Source: Oscillibacter sp.
Lineage (GTDB): Bacteria > Bacillota > Clostridia > Oscillospirales > Oscillospiraceae
Length of the DNA: 50,416 nucleotides
Assembly (NCBI GenBank): GCA_017527365.1
Contig: JAFXQD010000083.1
Coordinates: 1-50,416, forward strand
Direction: 5' to 3'
In this document: positions 46,644 to 50,416 of the stretch, in pieces
Layout: each line of letters opens with the position of its first letter
Numbering within the stretch: the stretch's first letter is position 1
Translations under genes and position numbers: made by a program
Notes under the pieces: model-generated
Database searches by the model: none
Seen by the model: the letters and a program-made list of their open reading frames with translations, nothing else
What the model was told of the DNA's origin: nothing

Positions 46644-46827
46644 CGGCGCCGCCTGCGCCCGCCGACGCGTTTTTCCCGCCCCGAAATGAAGGCGGAACGC
46701 GTGAGCTATGACACCGCCTCCCGTGCGCGGGCGCGGAGTTTGAAGCCCCGTCCGGGGGAACGCCAATTCAATACTGCTTTCACGGGGAGCGGGTTTGCCC
46801 GCTCCGAACTTTTCGGGAGGGAAACAC

Positions 46828-49005
46828 ATGCAAGTTATCAAGCGCAACGGCGCGGAGGTTCCGTTCGACATCACCAAAATCACGGAGGCAATCCGGAAGG
46901 CCAACGAGAGCGCGGAGGAGCACGCCCGCATGACCCCCGCGCAGATACTCCGCATCGCCGAGCGCGTCACGCTGAGTTGCGACAAGATGGGGCGGGCGCC
47001 GTCCGTCGAGGAGATACAAGACCTTGTGGAGCGTCGGATTATGGAGCAGGGCGCCTACGAGGTCGCCAAGAATTATATCACCTACCGCTATACCCGCGCC
47101 CTTGCGCGGGAGAGCAACACCACCGACGAGAAAATCCTGAGCCTGATTGAGCGGTGCAACGAGGAGGCGTTGCAGGAGAACTCCAACAAGAACCCTATCG
47201 TCAACTCCACCCAGCGCGACTATATGGCGGGGGAGGTGTCGCGGGACTTGACGGAGCGGGTTCTGCTCCCGGAGGACATCGTGAAAGCCCACCGCGAGGG
47301 AATCATACACTTCCACGATATGGACTACTACGCCCAGCACATGCACAACTGTGACCTTGTCAACTTGGAGGACATGTTGCAGAACGGCACGGTCATCACG
47401 GGCACGCTGATTGAGCGCCCGCACAGCTTTTCCACCGCCTGCAACATCGCCACGCAGATTATCGCGCAAGTCGCCTCCAACCAGTACGGCGGACAGTCGA
47501 TTTCCCTGACGCACTTGGCGCCGTTCGTGGACGTGAGCCGCCAAAAAATCCGGAAGGAAGTCGAGGCGGAGCTGGCGGAAATCGGCGCCAATCCCGGCGA
47601 GGAGAAGGTTTCCCATATCGTCGAGAACCGCCTGCGGGGCGAAATCCGGCGCGGCGTCCAGACCATCCAGTACCAAGTCGTCACGCTCCTGACCACAAAC
47701 GGACAGGCCCCGTTTATCACCGTGTTCATGTACCTTGGGGAAGCCCGCAACGAGCGCGAAAAGGCGGATTTGGCTTTGATTATCGAAGAGACGCTGGAAC
47801 AGCGCTATCAGGGCGTGAAGAACGAGAGCGGCGCGTGGGTGACGCCCGCCTTCCCGAAGCTCATTTACGTGCTGGAAGAGGACAACGTGGACGAGGGGAC
47901 GCCGTACTGGTACCTGACGCAACTGGCTGCGAAGTGCACGGCGCGGCGCATGGTGCCCGACTATATCTCCGAGAAGAAAATGCTGGAGCTCAAAATCGAC
48001 AAGAACGGCGAGGGGCATTGCTACACCTGCATGGGCTGCCGCTCGTTCCTGACCCCCTACGTCGACCCCGTAACGAATCAGCCCAAATACTACGGGCGCT
48101 TCAATCAGGGCGTCGTGACGCTCAACCTGCCCGACATCGCGCTTTCGTCGGGCGGCGACAGGGGGAAGTTCTGGGAAATCTTTGACGAACGCCTTGAGCT
48201 CTGCCACCGCGCCCTGATGTGCCGCCACAACCGCCTGAAAGGCACGGTTTCCGACGTGGCGCCGATTCTCTGGCAGTACGGCGCGCTGGCGCGGCTCAAA
48301 AAGGGCGAGACTATCGACAAACTGCTCTACGGCGGCTACTCCACCATTTCCTTGGGCTACGCGGGGCTGTACGAGTGCGTCAAGTATATGACGGGCAGGA
48401 GCCACACCGACCCGGAGGCGACGCCGTTCGCGCTGGAAGTCATGGAGAAGATGAACGCCGCCTGCCGGGGCTGGAAGGCGCAACACAATATTGACTTCTC
48501 CCTGTACGGGACGCCGATTGAGTCCACAACCTACCGTTTCGCCAAGTGCCTGCAGCGGCGTTTCGGGATTGTCGAGGGAATCACGGACAAGGGCTATATC
48601 ACGAACAGCTACCACGTGCACGTGACGGAGGAAATCGACGCCTTCACGAAACTGGCGTTTGAGGCGCAGTTCCAGCATTTGTCCCCCGGCGGCGCGATTA
48701 GCTATGTGGAAGTCCCGGACATGCAGGACAACTTGGAGGCGGTTCTGGCGGTCATGCGCTTCATCTACGACCACATCATCTACGCGGAGCTGAACACCAA
48801 GAGCGACTACTGCCAAGTGTGCGGCTGGGACGGCGAGATTGAGATTGCCGAGGAGGACGGGAAGCTGATATGGCGTTGCCCGCGTTGCGGCAACACCGAC
48901 CAGCGCAAGATGAACGTGGCGCGGCGGACTTGCGGCTATATCGGCACGCAATACTGGAACCAAGGGCGGACGCAGGAAATCCGCGACCGGGTTCTCCACC
49001 TGTAA
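46828..49005 (+). CDS. nrdD: Anaerobic (class III) ribonucleoside-triphosphate reductase NrdD
   Basis: A 725-residue enzyme. An N-terminal ATP-cone (MQVIKRNGAEVPFDITKITEA) precedes the ten-strand barrel with HFHDMDYY, HNCDLVNL and the CYTCMGCRSF active-site region. The C-terminal zinc site has CQVCG and CPRCG. The glycyl-radical motif is RRTCGYIGT with predicted radical Gly703. It makes dNTPs without oxygen and needs the radical-SAM activase NrdG, which is not in the window. GGGAGGG precedes ATG 46828. The promoter carries NrdR-like boxes. Confidence 0.96.
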   Translation: MQVIKRNGAEVPFDITKITEAIRKANESAEEHARMTPAQILRIAERVTLSCDKMGRAPSVEEIQDLVERRIMEQGAYEVAKNYITYRYTRALARESNTTDEKILSLIERCNEEALQENSNKNPIVNSTQRDYMAGEVSRDLTERVLLPEDIVKAHREGIIHFHDMDYYAQHMHNCDLVNLEDMLQNGTVITGTLIERPHSFSTACNIATQIIAQVASNQYGGQSISLTHLAPFVDVSRQKIRKEVEAELAEIGANPGEEKVSHIVENRLRGEIRRGVQTIQYQVVTLLTTNGQAPFITVFMYLGEARNEREKADLALIIEETLEQRYQGVKNESGAWVTPAFPKLIYVLEEDNVDEGTPYWYLTQLAAKCTARRMVPDYISEKKMLELKIDKNGEGHCYTCMGCRSFLTPYVDPVTNQPKYYGRFNQGVVTLNLPDIALSSGGDRGKFWEIFDERLELCHRALMCRHNRLKGTVSDVAPILWQYGALARLKKGETIDKLLYGGYSTISLGYAGLYECVKYMTGRSHTDPEATPFALEVMEKMNAACRGWKAQHNIDFSLYGTPIESTTYRFAKCLQRRFGIVEGITDKGYITNSYHVHVTEEIDAFTKLAFEAQFQHLSPGGAISYVEVPDMQDNLEAVLAVMRFIYDHIIYAELNTKSDYCQVCGWDGEIEIAEEDGKLIWRCPRCGNTDQRKMNVARRTCGYIGTQYWNQGRTQEIRDRVLHL

Positions 49006-49049
49006 GCGGCGTTACAAAACAGGGCAAGGCGCTTTCGGCGAGTTCCCCC

Positions 49050-49078
49050 TTGCTTTCCTCTGAAACTTGCGGTATTAT
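49050..49078 (+). promoter_or_regulatory. sigma-A promoter for toxin-antitoxin module
   Basis: TTGCTT at 49050-49055, a 17-nt spacer, and TATTAT at 49073-49078, 23 nt before the antitoxin start. Type II antitoxins usually repress such promoters, though no operator was recognised. Confidence 0.55.
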
Positions 49079-49101
49079 TAGGGCGCAAAGGGGGAATCGC
49101 C

Positions 49102-49347
49102 ATGTACAGTATCGCAATCGACCCCGCGCTGGCGCGGGAGGCGCAAGCCGTCTTGGGCGGACACGGAATCGACTTGGCGGACGCCGTTTCCACGTTTTTG
49201 CGGCGGTCTATCCGGGAAATCAAGAGCGCGGACGCAATGACAGAGGAAGAGCTGATGGCGAAGCATATGCGCGGCTTGGCGGAGATTGACGCGGGCGGCG
49301 GCGTCCGTAAGACAATGGCGGAATTAGAGGCTATGGCTGATGAATGA
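49102..49347 (+). CDS. RelB/DinJ-type antitoxin
   Basis: An 81-residue protein. The N-terminal ribbon-helix-helix pattern (YSIAIDPALAREAQAVLGGHGIDLADAVSTFLRR) is like RelB/DinJ, and the C-terminal half is an acidic, flexible toxin-wrapping tail. AGGGGG lies 7 nt before the ATG. It overlaps the toxin gene by 8 nt, typical of type II modules, where the antitoxin is translated first. Confidence 0.85.
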   Translation: MYSIAIDPALAREAQAVLGGHGIDLADAVSTFLRRSIREIKSADAMTEEELMAKHMRGLAEIDAGGGVRKTMAELEAMADE

Positions 49348-49603
49348 GCTGGTTTTTTCCGACGACGGCTGGCGGGATTACCTTTACTGGCAGGGACAGG
49401 ACCGCAAGACCTTGAAACGAATCAACGCGCTTTTGGCGTCCATACAGCGCGACGGCCCCGCGCATGGCTTGGGAAAGCCGGAAGCGTTGCGCCATAAGCC
49501 CGGCTGGAGCCGGAGAATCAACGACAAAGACCGTATCCTTTATCACATCATGGAAAGCGGGGACATCCGCGTGACTTCCCTGCGCGGCCACTATGAGGAT
49601 TGA
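49340..49603 (+). CDS. YoeB/Txe-family toxin (mRNA interferase)
   Basis: An 87-residue RelE-fold toxin. It shows the YoeB pattern: WRDYLYWQGQDRKTLKRINALLASIQR, then GLGKPEALRH, GWSRRINDKDRILYHI and the C-terminal HY (residues 84-85). In YoeB, conserved Glu, Arg, His and Tyr residues cut ribosome-bound mRNA, and the corresponding positions appear to be kept here. It is encoded with an 8-nt overlap behind the antitoxin. Confidence 0.9.
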   Translation: MNELVFSDDGWRDYLYWQGQDRKTLKRINALLASIQRDGPAHGLGKPEALRHKPGWSRRINDKDRILYHIMESGDIRVTSLRGHYED

Positions 49604-49645
49604 CTTTGCCGGGGCGGTTGTCCCGCTGTCAAGCATACCGAAAAC

Positions 49646-49684
49646 AGGGCAACGCGCTTCCGATTATCGGCGGCGCGTTGCCCT
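49646..49684 (+). repeat. 12-bp inverted repeat after the toxin gene
   Basis: AGGGCAACGCGC (49646-49657) pairs perfectly with GCGCGTTGCCCT (49673-49684). The loop contains a second palindrome, CCGATTATCGG. No T tract follows. The left arm is part of a 21-bp imperfect direct repeat whose other copy is at 49017-49037. Confidence 0.7.
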
Positions 49685-49713
49685 TGATAGGGCGCACGGA
49701 AAGAGAGGGACGC

Positions 49714-50334
49714 ATGACGGCGCCAATCAATTATGAAATCCTGTCGGCGATTGACCGCGCCATAAAAACCGTATGGCTGAACAATATTCAAGCCGACTGG
49801 CAGAATGACGCGCTTTTGCGCGAGGACAGCTTGAAATGCGCTTTCTATTATCACTTGCGGCGAAAGCTGGCGAATCTTCTGCGTAAAAACAACCTGAGAA
49901 TCTTCTCGGAATACCGCTTTGCGGCGTTAAACCTGAAAGCCGACTTGGTGATTGTAAAATTGCACGATAACTGGAAAAACGCGGATTTTTTGGCAGACGC
50001 CGTGTCCGGCGTTATCGCGGTAATAGAATTAAAATATACGGGCGACGCGAGCCGCCGTATGGAGGAAACGATTAAGGGCGACGTGCGCAAATTTAAACGC
50101 TATCTCCAAGAGGGAAACATTGACTGCCTGTATTATTTGGGCGTCATTTACGAGGCGGAGTGTTTGCGCCTGAATTGGATGGACAAACGCGCAACCAACG
50201 CTTGGGCGGGCGGCAGAACGGCGGAACTGGACGCCGGATACATGGATGGTCGCATAAAATTTGAGGTGCATTCCTATAAGGATTTATCACGAAATAAAAT
50301 ACAACACCTTGAAATTAAAGTCATGATAGGATAG
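49714..50334 (+). CDS. Predicted PD-(D/E)XK-fold protein
   Basis: A 206-residue soluble protein with a likely restriction-endonuclease-like core. Helix residues REDSLKCAFYYHL (Glu38) are followed by SEYRF, then LKADLVIV with Asp77 and IAVIELKY with Glu105-x-Lys107. This E-D-ExK spacing is the classic PD-(D/E)XK pattern. The C-terminal part is mixed helix and strand. No specific family was recognised; a nuclease role is inference. AGAGAGGGA precedes ATG 49714. It lies next to a toxin-antitoxin module and before another gene that leaves the window. Confidence 0.75.
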   Translation: MTAPINYEILSAIDRAIKTVWLNNIQADWQNDALLREDSLKCAFYYHLRRKLANLLRKNNLRIFSEYRFAALNLKADLVIVKLHDNWKNADFLADAVSGVIAVIELKYTGDASRRMEETIKGDVRKFKRYLQEGNIDCLYYLGVIYEAECLRLNWMDKRATNAWAGGRTAELDAGYMDGRIKFEVHSYKDLSRNKIQHLEIKVMIG

Positions 50335-50369
50335 AATAGGAAAAACACGTTGGAAAGAGAGTGCTTGGA

Positions 50370-50416
50370 ATGGAAGATACTCGGATTGAGAAGGCGTTTT
50401 ACGGTTTGCTGGAAAC
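50370..50416 (+). CDS. Start of a further gene (truncated by window edge)
   Basis: ATG 50370 opens a frame of 15 codons (MEDTRIEKAFYGLLE) with no stop before the edge. GGAAAGAGAG lies upstream, and the start is 35 nt after the PD-(D/E)XK-like gene. Too little is visible to assign a function. Confidence 0.4.
   Translation, partial: MEDTRIEKAFYGLLE

Larger units (their letters stand above)
46285..46827. other. Divergent control region between tRNA operon and nrdD
   Basis: No gene is seen in these 543 bases. They hold the tRNA promoter, a 16-bp LexA-type palindrome (46392-46407), the nrdD promoter with tandem NrdR-like boxes (46591-46643), and a GC-rich leader of about 200 nt before nrdD. Confidence 0.6.

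Noticed and set aside
46419-46985. Open frame antisense in the nrdD upstream region
   Set aside because: It overlaps the promoter, the NrdR-like boxes and the 5' end of nrdD and has no recognisable domain.
46780-48999. 739-codon open frame antisense to nrdD
   Set aside because: It mirrors nrdD codon for codon. Long antisense frames arise from the GC-rich third positions here, and its product has no recognisable domain.

Overview
The window reads as chromosomal DNA of a GC-rich, motile, anaerobic, endospore-forming member of the Bacillota, most likely class Clostridia. The signs are: spoIIGA-sigE (mother-cell sporulation sigma factor and its activating protease), an oxygen-sensitive class III ribonucleotide reductase, strong AGGAGG-type ribosome binding sites with frequent TTG/GTG starts, the fliW-csrA pair, a DUF6514-type protein and an RNase M5/DUF4093-type toprim protein. 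Assignment below class is a guess from protein flavour only. GC richness was judged by eye, not computed.

Region 1 (1-26.0 kb) is a motility and chemotaxis locus. After a divergent partial AAA ATPase come cheA, a small DIP1984-like protein, cheW, cheR and cheB. The late flagellar genes follow: flgM (anti-sigma-28), flgN, flgK, flgL, a DUF6470 (YviE-like) gene, fliW and csrA. A divergent pair, a ParA-type ATPase and a ComFB-domain protein with a Gln/Pro/Ala linker, lies between csrA and fliD. fliD-fliS-(fliT-like) follow. The locus ends with genes that are not classical flagellar genes: a membrane-anchored C39-like peptidase (opposite strand), an FtsE-like ATPase with degenerate catalytic motifs, an FtsA-like actin-fold protein, an EAL/HDOD protein, a Lys-rich single-span membrane protein, and a chemoreceptor. 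Three sites share the pattern CTATTAAT-N15/16-(C/T)CGATA(A/T) ahead of cheA, flgM and fliD, which fits sigma-28 control of the locus.

Region 2 (26.1-27.3 kb) is a two-gene cassette whose first gene is strikingly AT-rich; both products are membrane proteins of unknown function.

Region 3 (27.3-37.7 kb) is mostly minus-strand housekeeping: an envelope-precursor operon (left-handed beta-helix protein, glmM, VanZ-like, small multidrug-export-like, rmlA-like), a ZIP metal transporter, an orphan solute-binding lipoprotein and a CBS-pair protein. After these come plus-strand gdhA, a secreted SH3-NlpC/P60 hydrolase and a small conserved protein.

Region 4 (38.0-45.9 kb) holds sigE and spoIIGA on the minus strand, which overlap unusually far. 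Diverging from them is the operon comEC-holA-rnmV-like-DUF6514-glnS.

Region 5 (46.0-50.4 kb) holds tRNA-Tyr and tRNA-Thr, then nrdD behind a promoter carrying tandem NrdR-like boxes. A RelB/YoeB-type toxin-antitoxin module flanked by imperfect direct repeats follows, then a predicted PD-(D/E)XK-fold protein and the first codons of a further gene. No CRISPR array, rRNA, transposase or integrase was recognised.
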